Notes under the pieces: generated by a model
Told to the model about the DNA's origin: nothing
Database searches by the model: none
Seen by the model: only the letters and a program-made list of their open reading frames with translations
DNA from: Gluconacetobacter johannae
GTDB lineage: Bacteria > Pseudomonadota > Alphaproteobacteria > Acetobacterales > Acetobacteraceae
Length of the DNA: 64,000 nucleotides
NCBI RefSeq assembly: GCF_025994435.1
Contig: NZ_BAQK01000054.1
Location: forward strand, 1-64,000
Direction of reading: 5' to 3'
Made by a program: the position numbers and the translations under genes
Shown: one piece after another, positions 42,593 to 50,762 of the stretch
How the letters are laid out: every line of letters begins with the position of its first letter
Position numbering within the stretch: the stretch's first letter is position 1

Positions 42593-44017
42593 ATGCAGCT
42601 TGCCAATAACTACGCCACCCTGCCGCCGCGTTTTTTCGCGCGCATCGACCCCAGCGCGCTCAGCGCCCCGCGCCTGCTGAAGCTGAATGACGGGCTTGCC
42701 CGCGATCTTGGCCTCGACCCCGACTGGCTTGCCGGGCCGGAAGGGGTCGCCATGCTGGCGGGCAGCGCCTTTCCCGCCGGCGTGACGCCGATCGCCACCG
42801 CCTATGCGGGGCATCAGTTCGGGCAGTTCGTGCCTGTGCTGGGCGACGGACGGGCCCTTCTTCTGGGTGACGGGGTGGATGTGCATGGCCGCCCCTACGA
42901 GATCCAGCTCAAGGGATCGGGGCCCACGCCTTTCTCGCGGCGGGGCGACGGCCGGGCCGCGCTGGGGCCGGTGTTGCGCGAATATCTGGTCAGCGAGGCC
43001 ATGGCGGCGCTGGGTGTGCCCACCACGCGCACCCTGGCCGCCGTCGCGACGGGCGAGACCGTGGCGCGGGACACGCTCAAGCCCGGCGCCGTTCTGGCGC
43101 GCGTGGCCTCCAGCCACATCCGGGTCGGCAGTTTCCAGTATTTCGCCGCCCGCAAGGACGAGGAAGGGCTGAGGGCGCTGGCCGATTTCGCCATCGTGCG
43201 GCATTATCCCGACCTTGTGGGCCAGCAGGACCGCTATCTGGCATTTTTCGATGCCGTCGTCAGCGCACAGGCGGCATTGATCGCCCGCTGGATGAGCCTC
43301 GGCTTCATCCACGGCGTGATGAACACCGACAACATGACGGTCTCGGGCGAGACGATCGACTACGGCCCCTGCGCGTTCCTCGACGAGTACAACCCGTCGA
43401 AGGTGTTCAGTTCGATCGACCGGGGCGGCCGCTATGCCTATGCGAACCAGCCGCACATCGCCATGTGGAATCTCGCCCGTCTCGCCGAGACGCTGATGCC
43501 GCTGATCGACGCCGATCCACAGGCCGCGGTGAACCGTCTCGAGCCGGTATTGATGGCCTTCCGCGAACGCTACGAGCAGGCGGCCGATGTGCTGATGCAC
43601 CGCAAGCTGGGGCTGGAAACGGACGAGCCGGACGATCGGCGTCTGATTTCGGACTGGCTGGACCTGCTGCAGGCCGCCTCCGCCGATTTCACATGGAGCT
43701 TCCGTCGTCTCGCGGACCCCGAGCCGGATTTCCCCGAACTGGACGGCTTTGCGGCCTGGCGCGCGCGCTGGCAGGCGCGGCTGGCGTCGGAAGGGTGCGC
43801 GCCGCCGGACGCGCGCGTGAAGATGCGGCGCGTCAATCCGGCCGTCATCCCCCGCAACCATCGGATCGAGGCCGTCATCGAAGCCGCCGAGAAGGGCGAT
43901 TTCGGGCCTTTCGAGGCGCTGCTCGCGGCGGTCACGGCTCCCTTCGCGGATAATCCCGACTATGAGCGGCCACCCCTGGTCGCCGAGCGCGTCCGGGCGA
44001 CATTCTGCGGGACCTAG
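42593..44017 (+). CDS. selO: Protein adenylyltransferase SelO (YdiU)
   Basis: This 474-residue pseudokinase transfers AMP from ATP to Ser/Thr/Tyr of redox proteins. The N-terminus reads FFARIDPSALSAPRLLKLND, then AYAGHQFGQFVPVLGDGRAL and the glycine-rich loop LKGSGPTPFSRRGDGRAALG. Active-site residues lie in FIHGVMNTDNMTVSGETIDY and the metal block GPCAFLDEYNP. Length and motif order are those of bacterial SelO, which often ends with a Cys near the C-terminus; here the end is RVRATFCGT. The gene converges on the DUF4010 gene with overlapping stop codons. Confidence 0.95.
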   Translation: MQLANNYATLPPRFFARIDPSALSAPRLLKLNDGLARDLGLDPDWLAGPEGVAMLAGSAFPAGVTPIATAYAGHQFGQFVPVLGDGRALLLGDGVDVHGRPYEIQLKGSGPTPFSRRGDGRAALGPVLREYLVSEAMAALGVPTTRTLAAVATGETVARDTLKPGAVLARVASSHIRVGSFQYFAARKDEEGLRALADFAIVRHYPDLVGQQDRYLAFFDAVVSAQAALIARWMSLGFIHGVMNTDNMTVSGETIDYGPCAFLDEYNPSKVFSSIDRGGRYAYANQPHIAMWNLARLAETLMPLIDADPQAAVNRLEPVLMAFRERYEQAADVLMHRKLGLETDEPDDRRLISDWLDLLQAASADFTWSFRRLADPEPDFPELDGFAAWRARWQARLASEGCAPPDARVKMRRVNPAVIPRNHRIEAVIEAAEKGDFGPFEALLAAVTAPFADNPDYERPPLVAERVRATFCGT

Positions 44018-45267
44018 CCGCCGAGCATGACCGCCGCCCCGATCCCCGCCGCCCCCAGCAGCACCAGCAGGGCGGCCGGCAACGCGCCATGCCGGCGGCC
44101 GGCGAAACCCAGCGTATAGGCGGCCTTCAGCACATTGTTCGACGATGCCGCGATCAGGATGGCCAGCACCGCCGCCGCGACCGGCGTGCCCGGCGCGCCG
44201 CCCTGCGCCAGCCCCAGCACGAAGGGGTCGATGTCGCTGACCCCCACGACGGCGGCCAGGGCATACAGGCCCGCCACCCCGAAACGGGCGCGCGCCCAGC
44301 CGGTGGCGACCGAGATCACGACGAACAGCGCCGCGAAGACCAGCGCCGTCGTCAGTTCCAGCGGATTGGACGGACCACGCGGCGCAGCCTGCGCCGCCGC
44401 CGGGTCCTGGGCGCCGCGCCGGTACAGGATGGCGGCGACCAGCCCCCCGCAGGCGGCAAGCCCGATCGCCAGCGGCGCCAGACGCAGCGCCAGCGGCCAG
44501 TCGAACACGCCCACGATGACCGTCAGGCGCAGGTACATGATCGCGGTGGCCAGGACGATGCCCGCCTGCGTCTGGCGCCGGTCGGACCCGGCGCCCCCCA
44601 GACGGCGCGCCAGCACGATCGTCGTCGCGGTCGAGGAGTAGAGGCCGCCCAGCAGCGCCACCCACACCCCCGTTCCCTTCGGCGCGACATAGCGTTGCAG
44701 CAGGTAGCTGGCATAGGACACCGTGCAGATCGCCAGCACCGCCAGCCACACCTGATGCGGCGTCAGGCCGGTCAGGCGGGTGACCGGCGTGTCCGGCAGC
44801 AGCGGCATCACCAGCCCGGTCAGGATCAGGAACTTGCCGGCGGTCACGATCTCGTCCAGGCCCACGCGCCGGGCCAGCGCGTGCAGCCAGTCGCGGCCCG
44901 TCAGCAGCAGCACCGCCCCCACCGTCCCGCCGACCGCGACCCAGCGCGGACCGGCCATGACCACCGCGCCCAGCAGATAGGCCAGCAGGTTGCACACCAG
45001 CACGACGATGCCGTTATCGCCCTCGCCCCGCAGGCGCGCCGCATAGAACAGCGCCAGCCACGCGCCCAGCACCAGAAGGCCGACGCAGAACGGCAGCGGA
45101 TTGCCGGGGACCAGCCAGAACAGCAGCGCACCGCACAGCGCCAGCAGCGGAAAGGTGCGGACGCCGCCGGGCCGCGTGCGGGTATCGTTGCGATGGAATT
45201 CCTCGAACGCCAGGCCGAAGAAAAAACCCAGGCCCAGTGTAGCCAGAAGATCCGCAACCAGTTTCAT
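44014..45267 (-). CDS. DUF4010/MgtC-like multi-span membrane protein
   Basis: This 417-residue membrane protein has about twelve hydrophobic segments. An N-terminal MgtC/SapB-like part contains LLATLGLGFFFGLAFEEFHR and TRPGGVRTFPLLALCGALLF. A DUF4010 part contains AVLAICTVSYASYLLQRYV, GLYSSTATTIVLARRLGG and VVGVSDIDPFVLGLAQGG, the family's most conserved stretch. The start at 45267 (MKLVADLLATLG) is chosen over one 33 codons upstream. A transport role, possibly for divalent ions, is suggested by the family but unproven. The stop shares CTAG with selO. Confidence 0.88.
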   Translation of the reverse strand: MKLVADLLATLGLGFFFGLAFEEFHRNDTRTRPGGVRTFPLLALCGALLFWLVPGNPLPFCVGLLVLGAWLALFYAARLRGEGDNGIVVLVCNLLAYLLGAVVMAGPRWVAVGGTVGAVLLLTGRDWLHALARRVGLDEIVTAGKFLILTGLVMPLLPDTPVTRLTGLTPHQVWLAVLAICTVSYASYLLQRYVAPKGTGVWVALLGGLYSSTATTIVLARRLGGAGSDRRQTQAGIVLATAIMYLRLTVIVGVFDWPLALRLAPLAIGLAACGGLVAAILYRRGAQDPAAAQAAPRGPSNPLELTTALVFAALFVVISVATGWARARFGVAGLYALAAVVGVSDIDPFVLGLAQGGAPGTPVAAAVLAILIAASSNNVLKAAYTLGFAGRRHGALPAALLVLLGAAGIGAAVMLGG

Positions 45268-45377
45268 CAAGGCCCTCACCCGCCCCCTGCCGGCGACAGG
45301 GAACCATGCCGTTGCCCTTTGCACAACGCAGGCTTTCCGATACCGGATTGTCGTGGGGCGGGCCATGCGCTATCAAT

Positions 45378-45461
45378 CGGCCCGCATCCAGAGTCGGGTT
45401 CACGCCCGACACCAACCTGCATCCGAGCAAGGTGGCGTTCCCGTACGGGAAGATGTGGCCG
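45378..45461 (+). ncRNA. Candidate SAM-I-clan riboswitch upstream of ltaE
   Basis: The RNA folds by eye into the S-box layout. P1 pairs CGGCC-C-GCATC (45378-45388) with GATGTGGCCG (45452-45461). P2 is GTCGGG/CCCGAC, P3 ACCTGC/GCAAGGT with a bulged A, and P4 a perfect TTCCCGTACGGGAA. Conserved single-strand and core motifs appear in order: ATCCAGAG, CAACC, AAGGTG, TTCC and GGAAGAT. P2 is shorter than in classical SAM-I, so a SAM-I/IV variant is likely. It lies 74 bases before the threonine aldolase ATG on the same strand. Ligand and mechanism are inferred. Confidence 0.72.
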
Positions 45462-45535
45462 ATCCGGCAAACAACGGACAGGAGCCGCACGTCATTTCGT
45501 TCGCGATGAACCGACGACGAAAGGCCCGCGACCCG

Positions 45536-46594
45536 ATGCCCCATACGCAACAGCAATTTGCCAGCGATAATTACGCAGGCATCTGCCCCGACGCCATGCG
45601 CGCGATCGAGCAGGCCAATCGCGGGTCGGCCCAGGCCTACGGCGACGACCCGTGGACGGTACGCGCGGCAAACGCCTTCCGCACCACGTTCGAGACCGAT
45701 TGCGAACTGTTCTTCGTCTTCAACGGCACGGCCGCCAATTCGCTGGCCCTGGCGGCGTTGTGCCAGTCCTATGAAAGCATCATCGCGTCCGACACCGCCC
45801 ATGTGGAAACCGACGAATGCGGGGCGCCGGAATTCTTCTCGAACGGCGCGAAGATCCTGGTGGCGCGCGGCGAAGGCGGAAAACTGACCCCGGACGCCAT
45901 CCGCGCGTTCGCGCTGGGCCGCACCGACATCCATTTCCCGCGCCCGCGCGCCGTCACCATCACGCAGCCGACGGAAACCGGACAGCTCTACAGCCTGGAG
46001 GAAATCGGCGACATCGCCCGGACCTGCCGGGAACTGGGCCTGCGGCTGCATATGGACGGCGCGCGTTTCGCCAATGCGATCGACAGCCTGGGATGCAGCC
46101 CGGCGGACATGACCTGGCGCGCCGGCGTGGATGTGCTGAGCTTCGGCGGCACCAAGAACGGCATGGCGATCGGCGAGGCCGTGCTGTTCTTCGACCGCGC
46201 GCTGGCCAACGGGTTCGATTACCGCTGCAAGCAGGCAGGGCAGCTTGCGTCGAAGATGCGCTTCCTGTCCGCCCCGTGGGCCGTGATGTTCGAAACCGGC
46301 GCCTGGCGCGCCAATGCGGCCCACGCCAATGCCTGCGCGCGGCATTTCGCCGCTCAGGTCGCCGGCCTGCCGGGAGTGGAGATCCTGTTTCCCGTCCAGG
46401 CCAACGCGGTGTTCCTCAAGCTGCCGCCCGACGTCATGGCGGCGCTGCATGAACGCGGCTGGGTCTTCTACAACTTCATCGGCGACAGCGCGCGCTTCAT
46501 GTTCGCCTGGGATTCCGACCGGGCGCGGATCGACGCCCTGGTGCAGGACCTGCGCGACATCACGGGCGCGCGCCTGTCACCCGAAGGGTCCTGA
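45536..46594 (+). CDS. ltaE: Threonine aldolase-like PLP enzyme
   Basis: This 352-residue beta-eliminating lyase-family enzyme cleaves threonine or allo-threonine to glycine and acetaldehyde in characterised relatives. It starts MPHTQQQFASDNYAGICPDA, then VFNGTAANSLALAALCQSYE, HMDGARFANAIDSLG with the cofactor Asp, and SFGGTKNGMAIGEAVLFFD with the PLP Lys. An in-frame ATG ten codons upstream (45506) is an alternative start. The structured leader with S-box features suggests SAM-dependent control, unusual for this enzyme. It is followed five bases later by a LysE-type exporter. Confidence 0.9.
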   Translation: MPHTQQQFASDNYAGICPDAMRAIEQANRGSAQAYGDDPWTVRAANAFRTTFETDCELFFVFNGTAANSLALAALCQSYESIIASDTAHVETDECGAPEFFSNGAKILVARGEGGKLTPDAIRAFALGRTDIHFPRPRAVTITQPTETGQLYSLEEIGDIARTCRELGLRLHMDGARFANAIDSLGCSPADMTWRAGVDVLSFGGTKNGMAIGEAVLFFDRALANGFDYRCKQAGQLASKMRFLSAPWAVMFETGAWRANAAHANACARHFAAQVAGLPGVEILFPVQANAVFLKLPPDVMAALHERGWVFYNFIGDSARFMFAWDSDRARIDALVQDLRDITGARLSPEGS

Positions 46595-46599
46595 CCGTC

Positions 46600-47223
46600 A
46601 TGACGCTCCAGGGTTGGCTGCTGTATCTGAACGCCGTGTTCCTGCTGTCGGCCATTCCGGGGCCAAACATGACGCATATCATGACGTTCAGCACCCGGCA
46701 CGGGCTACGCAGATGCACCCACAGCATGGCCGGATGCCTGCTGGCGCTGATCGTGCTGCTGAGCGCGTCCGCCGCGGGGCTGAGCGCGGTGCTGACGGCA
46801 TCGCCCACGCTGTTCCGCATCGTGAAATATGCCGGTGCATTCTACCTGATCCAGCTTGGCCTGCGGGCATGGCTGGACCGGTCGGCGGACGGGCCGGCCA
46901 TCGACGGGCAGGCCGCCGTTTCGGCTGGCGCGTCGCTGGCCACGTCCTTTCTGGTCGGCATCAGCAACCCCAAGGCGATCATCTTCGCGGCGTCGTTCCT
47001 GCCGCAATTCGTCGATCCGTCGGCGTCGCAGCCCCCGCAATACGCCCTGCTGATCGCGACCTCGGCCGCGACCGAAACGCTGTGGATGCTGATCTACGCC
47101 ACCGGCGGCGCGCGGCTGTCGACCGTGCTGACCCGCCCGGCCTGGCGGCGGCGCCTGCAGCGGGCCAGCGGTTCGCTGTTCGTCCTGTTCGGGGGCATCC
47201 TGCTGCTGCACGACCGGCGGTAG
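46600..47223 (+). CDS. LysE/RhtB-family amino acid exporter
   Basis: This is a 207-residue exporter of six expected helices. The start LQGWLLYLNAVFLLSAIPGP, with the hallmark PGPNMTHIMTFSTRHG, and GVGF-like segment replaced by CLLALIVLLSASAAGLSAVL, plus the helix-rich SFLVGISNPKAIIFAASFLP are typical of LysE/RhtB members that export threonine, homoserine, leucine or lysine. The gene lies five bases after the threonine aldolase gene, so both are likely one transcript under the upstream riboswitch. It converges on the molybdate operon with four bases between stops. Confidence 0.9.
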   Translation: MTLQGWLLYLNAVFLLSAIPGPNMTHIMTFSTRHGLRRCTHSMAGCLLALIVLLSASAAGLSAVLTASPTLFRIVKYAGAFYLIQLGLRAWLDRSADGPAIDGQAAVSAGASLATSFLVGISNPKAIIFAASFLPQFVDPSASQPPQYALLIATSAATETLWMLIYATGGARLSTVLTRPAWRRRLQRASGSLFVLFGGILLLHDRR

Positions 47224-47227
47224 ATCG

Positions 47228-49060
47228 TCAGGGTCCATGCCCGTCGTGCGGCCAGACCTGGAACGCCAGGGGGTCGATCATGACCCGGCATGGGCCGATG
47301 TCCGGGCAGGACGGGTCGGCGACGATATCCAGGACTGCCTCCCCCAGCCGCAGGCGGACCGATCGCTGCCCGTCGCGGACCGCCCCACGATGCAGGATCG
47401 TGGCCGGATACTCCCCCCGCCCATCCAGCCGGACCTGATGTGGCCGCACCGCCCAGCGCACGCGCGCGCCAGGCGTCAGGGGCGCGCCCGCGACCCGCAG
47501 CGCGACGCCGCCGCCGATGTCGATCCGTGTGGGTGACAGCACGTCTCCCGCGCCGATCGTCCGCGCCCCCAGCAGGCGCGCCGCGATCTCGCCCCCGGGG
47601 CGGGAGAAGACCTCGTCCACCGGGCCCGCCCGGATAACGCGCCCCCCATCCAGCAGCAGCAGTTCGTCGGCCAGCAGCATCGCCTCGGCCGGGTCGTGGG
47701 TAACCAGGATCGTCGTCGCCCGCACCCCGCCCTGCACCGCCAGGACGTCCTGTCGCAGCCGGGCGCGCAGCGGCGCATCCAGCGCCGAGAACGGCTCATC
47801 CAGCAGCACGAGGCCGGCCGATGGCCGGGACAGCGCCCGCGCCAGCGCCACGCGCTGCCTCTGGCCGGGCGACAGTTCATGCGGGTAGCGTCGCGACAGG
47901 TCCGCCAGCCCGAACGCCGCCACCCAGTGCGCCACCAGCGCCGGATTGCTGTCCACCGCGAAGCGCACCTGCTCGGCCACCGTCAGATGCGGCGGCAGGG
48001 CATACCCCTGCGGGACATAGGCGATGCCGCGCGCCTCGGGCGGCAGGGCGGCCAGATCGCGGCCATCGCACCGGACGACCGAGCCCGCCCCGCGCTCCAG
48101 CCCCGCGATGGTACGCAGGCTCATGGACTTGCCCGACCCGGAGGCGCCAAGGATCGCCAGCCGCCGGGCCTGGGTGCGGTACTCCACCCGCAAGGTGAAA
48201 CCCTCCAGGTTCTGGCGCAGGTCCAGCACCAATGTCCGCCCCGGCCCCGTGGCTGCCGGGCCGGCCGCGACAGGCGGCAGCACATCGCGTGACGGTGCGC
48301 GCCCACGGCGGCGCGGCACGGCCACGACCTGCCCCAGCACCAGGACGGTGGCGGCCACCGCCAGGGTGGGCGCCAGCACCGGCAGCATGGCCGGTAGCCC
48401 CGCGCCCCCGAAGGCGACATAGGTGAAGACCGGCAGCGAATACGGATGGTAGGCGACCATCATCGTCGCCCCGAATTCGCCGAACGCACGCAGCCACGCC
48501 AGCAGCAGCCCGGCCAGGATGGCGCGCCGGGCCACGGGCAGGCCGATGCGGCGGAACACCGCGCCGGGGCCGTACCCCAGGGTCGCCGCGACATCTTCCA
48601 GCGCCGGGTCGACCGCCGCGAAGGCCGAGCGGGCCGCGACGATCAGGAAGGGCGCCGCGACGAAAGCCTCGGCCAGCACGATTCCGGCGAAGGATTCGGT
48701 CAGCGCGCCATGCGTCAGCCCGCCCAGCACCCCGTTATAGCCCAGCAGGAACAGCAGCAGGATACCGCTGGCCAGCGGCGGCAGGGCCAGCGGCCACTGC
48801 ACCACGCCCCCCAGCACCGCCACCCGCCAGCCGCGCCCGCGCGCCAGGACATAGCCCAGCGGGACGCCCGCCACGGCAACCAGCGCGGTCGCGGCCGTGG
48901 CGCTGGCCACCGACACGCCCGCCGCGTGCAGCAGGGCCGCCCGGTCGACGCCGCGCCAGTCCGCGTCGCCCATCCGCGACAGGCCCGCCACGAACGGCGC
49001 CAGCAGATACAGGGTCAGGACACCGCCCAGAATCCGGATCGCCCCGGGCGTACGCCTCAT
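47228..49060 (-). CDS. Molybdate/tungstate ABC transporter, fused permease-ATPase
   Basis: One 610-residue chain carries a permease and an ATPase. Residues 1-245 are a ModB/WtpB-like permease with the EAA loop LEDVAATLGYGPGAVFRRIG. After a linker, the ATPase (about 270-480) shows Walker A GASGSGKSMSLR, Q-loop YVPQGY, signature LSPGQRQRVALARAL, Walker B LVLLDEPFSALD and H-loop VTHD. A C-terminal TOBE-like domain (about 500-605) follows. The signature has Pro where Gly is usual. It overlaps the binding-protein gene by four bases. Fusions like this are uncommon but known. Confidence 0.88.
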   Translation of the reverse strand: MRRTPGAIRILGGVLTLYLLAPFVAGLSRMGDADWRGVDRAALLHAAGVSVASATAATALVAVAGVPLGYVLARGRGWRVAVLGGVVQWPLALPPLASGILLLFLLGYNGVLGGLTHGALTESFAGIVLAEAFVAAPFLIVAARSAFAAVDPALEDVAATLGYGPGAVFRRIGLPVARRAILAGLLLAWLRAFGEFGATMMVAYHPYSLPVFTYVAFGGAGLPAMLPVLAPTLAVAATVLVLGQVVAVPRRRGRAPSRDVLPPVAAGPAATGPGRTLVLDLRQNLEGFTLRVEYRTQARRLAILGASGSGKSMSLRTIAGLERGAGSVVRCDGRDLAALPPEARGIAYVPQGYALPPHLTVAEQVRFAVDSNPALVAHWVAAFGLADLSRRYPHELSPGQRQRVALARALSRPSAGLVLLDEPFSALDAPLRARLRQDVLAVQGGVRATTILVTHDPAEAMLLADELLLLDGGRVIRAGPVDEVFSRPGGEIAARLLGARTIGAGDVLSPTRIDIGGGVALRVAGAPLTPGARVRWAVRPHQVRLDGRGEYPATILHRGAVRDGQRSVRLRLGEAVLDIVADPSCPDIGPCRVMIDPLAFQVWPHDGHGP

Positions 49061-49932
49061 TTACCGGGGGCGACGAACGGACGCAGCAGGTCCGGCAGGG
49101 CAGCGGCGTCGCCGGTCAGGGTCGGCCCCACCGTGTCCAGCCCATGCCGGCGCTGGATCGCGCGCCCTTCCCGGCCCAGCAGGAAGGCGACGAATCGTTC
49201 GGCCCCCGCCGGGTTGGGCGCATCGCGCAGGATCGTGACCGTATAATGCGCCGCCACCACGATGTCGGGCGGCAGGGCGATGGCGGGAATATGCAGGTCG
49301 GCGGTTTCCGTGGCGTAGAAGAAACCGACATCGACCTGACCCGATTGCAGGCGGCCGACCAGGCTTTCCTCCGGCCGGACCTGCTGCGGATTATCGGGCG
49401 CGCCCAGCACCCGGGACGCCAGGCCGGGCAGATGGTACGCCGCCTCCGCCCGTTGCAGCATCTGCACCGTCAACGCCCCCTTGGGGTCCAGCACCGGGTC
49501 GGTCCGGCCGATGCGGAGTCCGGGCAGTTGCAGGACCTCGTGCCATGGACGGGTTTTCAGGTCGGCGGCGAAGCGGCTGCGCGGGTCGTAGCCGATCATC
49601 AGGGGCGAACGGGCGAATTCGATATACCAGCGGACCCGATCGCCATGCCCGGCGCCCAGCGTGTCGTTCAGCTTCGGGCTGGCGCTGATGAAAATGTCGG
49701 CGCGGCGCAATCCGCCGCGGATCTGGTTCGCCAATGCACCCGACCCGCCGGCATATCCCACGAAGGCGCCGTCGCCCCGCGCATCGAAGGCCGGGCCGAT
49801 GCCCTTTTCCATCAGGCTCAGCAGCGAGCCCGCATACAGCACGCTGACCGTTTCCGCCCCTTCGGCACGGGCCAGGATGACGGCCGGCATCCCCCCGGCC
49901 AACGCCCCCAGCAGGAATGAGCGTCTATGCAT
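49057..49932 (-). CDS. Periplasmic oxyanion-binding protein (WtpA/ModA-like)
   Basis: This 291-residue protein begins with a signal peptide (MHRRSFLLGALAGGMPAVIL then ARAEGAE), chosen over a longer frame. The mature part starts ETVSVLYAGSLLSLMEKGIG, the WtpA-type N-terminal motif, and has FVGYAGGSGALANQIRGGLR and RADIFISASPKLND, then FYATETADLHIPAIALPPDI. These binding motifs are typical of tungstate/molybdate-binding proteins. It feeds the fused ABC transporter encoded next and overlaps it by four bases. Whether it prefers Mo or W cannot be decided by eye. Confidence 0.88.
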   Translation of the reverse strand: MHRRSFLLGALAGGMPAVILARAEGAETVSVLYAGSLLSLMEKGIGPAFDARGDGAFVGYAGGSGALANQIRGGLRRADIFISASPKLNDTLGAGHGDRVRWYIEFARSPLMIGYDPRSRFAADLKTRPWHEVLQLPGLRIGRTDPVLDPKGALTVQMLQRAEAAYHLPGLASRVLGAPDNPQQVRPEESLVGRLQSGQVDVGFFYATETADLHIPAIALPPDIVVAAHYTVTILRDAPNPAGAERFVAFLLGREGRAIQRRHGLDTVGPTLTGDAAALPDLLRPFVAPGK

Positions 49933-49942
49933 CGCACACCCG

Positions 49943-50455
49943 TTATTGCGCCGCGTCGGGCGAAAGGACGACAATCGAAATCCCTGTCAGATCATGCACC
50001 CCACGGGCCCCGCGCCGGTCGCCCGGCACCACGATCCTCAGATGGGCCGGGCCGAGGTCGGCGCCGTCCATGCGTTGGGCCAGGATGACCTGCTTGCCCT
50101 CGAAATCGGGCGCGACCTCGCCCATCGCCAGGGCCGCGCGATAGCGGTCCGCCCCTTCCAGCAGGATCGCACGCGCCGCCAGGTCGCGTGGCGGGCCGCC
50201 GACCACCCCGGCGCGGGACAGCACCGACCAGAGCAGCGGTCCCTCGAACCCGCGCGGCGCAGTGTGGTCCTTGCCCGGCGGCACCGTGATGCGGACCACC
50301 GGCAGGGCGGCAAGGTCCGCCATGCTCAGGCGATGCGCCACCCCAGCCGTGTCGCGAACGACCAGCCCATCCGCGCGCGCACGCGCGGATGGGCATGTCG
50401 TCCCGGCGGACAGGGACAACGCGGCAACCAGCGCCCAATGCGCGATCGGGCGCAT
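49943..50455 (-). CDS. Exported molybdopterin-domain-like protein
   Basis: This 170-residue protein has a signal peptide (MRPIAHWALVAALSLSAGTT) and a domain like the molybdopterin-binding fold of sulfite-oxidase-type enzymes. Visible are HRLSMADLAALPVVRITV, FEGPLLWSVLSRAGV, and LRIVVPGDRRGARGVHDLTG. No Cys ligand for Mo is visible in the body, so it may be a binding or accessory protein rather than an enzyme. It lies between the binding-protein gene and the Mop gene, all on the minus strand, so it belongs to the Mo/W operon. Confidence 0.8.
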   Translation of the reverse strand: MRPIAHWALVAALSLSAGTTCPSARARADGLVVRDTAGVAHRLSMADLAALPVVRITVPPGKDHTAPRGFEGPLLWSVLSRAGVVGGPPRDLAARAILLEGADRYRAALAMGEVAPDFEGKQVILAQRMDGADLGPAHLRIVVPGDRRGARGVHDLTGISIVVLSPDAAQ

Positions 50456-50460
50456 GCCGC

Positions 50461-50667
50461 TTATTTGCCGACCAGAACGTCGGACGCCTTGATGATGGCG
50501 ACGGCGTCATCGCCGGCCTTCAGGGCCAGTTCGTCAATCGCTTCGTTCGTGATCGAGGAGGTGATGATGATCCCCCCACCCACGTCAATGTGAACGTGGC
50601 CTGTGGTCTGACCTTTTTCCACGGTCACGACCTTTCCGGCGATCTGGTTTCTGGCGCTCAGCTTCAT
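50461..50667 (-). CDS. mop: Molbindin (Mop/TOBE domain protein)
   Basis: This 68-residue protein is one complete Mop domain. It reads MKLSARNQIAGKVVTVEKGQ then VHIDVGGGIIITSSITNEAI and ends AVAIIKASDVLVGK, the canonical molybdate-binding fold that assembles into hexamers storing molybdate. It is the first gene of the Mo/W uptake operon, and its expression would raise the cytosolic Mo buffer. Upstream are two tandem 22-bp repeats, probable operators for a Mo-responsive regulator. Confidence 0.93.
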   Translation of the reverse strand: MKLSARNQIAGKVVTVEKGQTTGHVHIDVGGGIIITSSITNEAIDELALKAGDDAVAIIKASDVLVGK

Positions 50668-50685
50668 AGTCGTTCTGCCTCTGTT

Positions 50686-50729
50686 ACTATGTCAGGTATA
50701 CTACCATACTATGTCTGGTATGCTACCAA
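50686..50729. promoter_or_regulatory. Two tandem 22-bp direct repeats upstream of mop
   Basis: ACTATGTCAGGTATACTACC plus AT and ACTATGTCTGGTATGCTACC plus AA lie head to tail, 19 of 22 bases identical. A reverse copy of ATACTATG follows at 50732-50739. They end about 19 bases from the mop start and thus overlap its promoter zone. Two turns of helix spacing suits cooperative binding by a repressor such as a ModE-like protein. No ModE gene is in the window, and the sequence does not match the E. coli ModE box. Confidence 0.55.
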
Positions 50730-50762
50730 TCCATAGTATAGGGCGGTTCCGACTTTTTGTCA

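Noticed and set aside
42011..44995. 994-codon frame on the minus strand across selO
   Set aside because: It runs antisense to DoxX and selO and through another frame of the DUF4010 gene; composition is Arg/Gly/His-rich with no domain.
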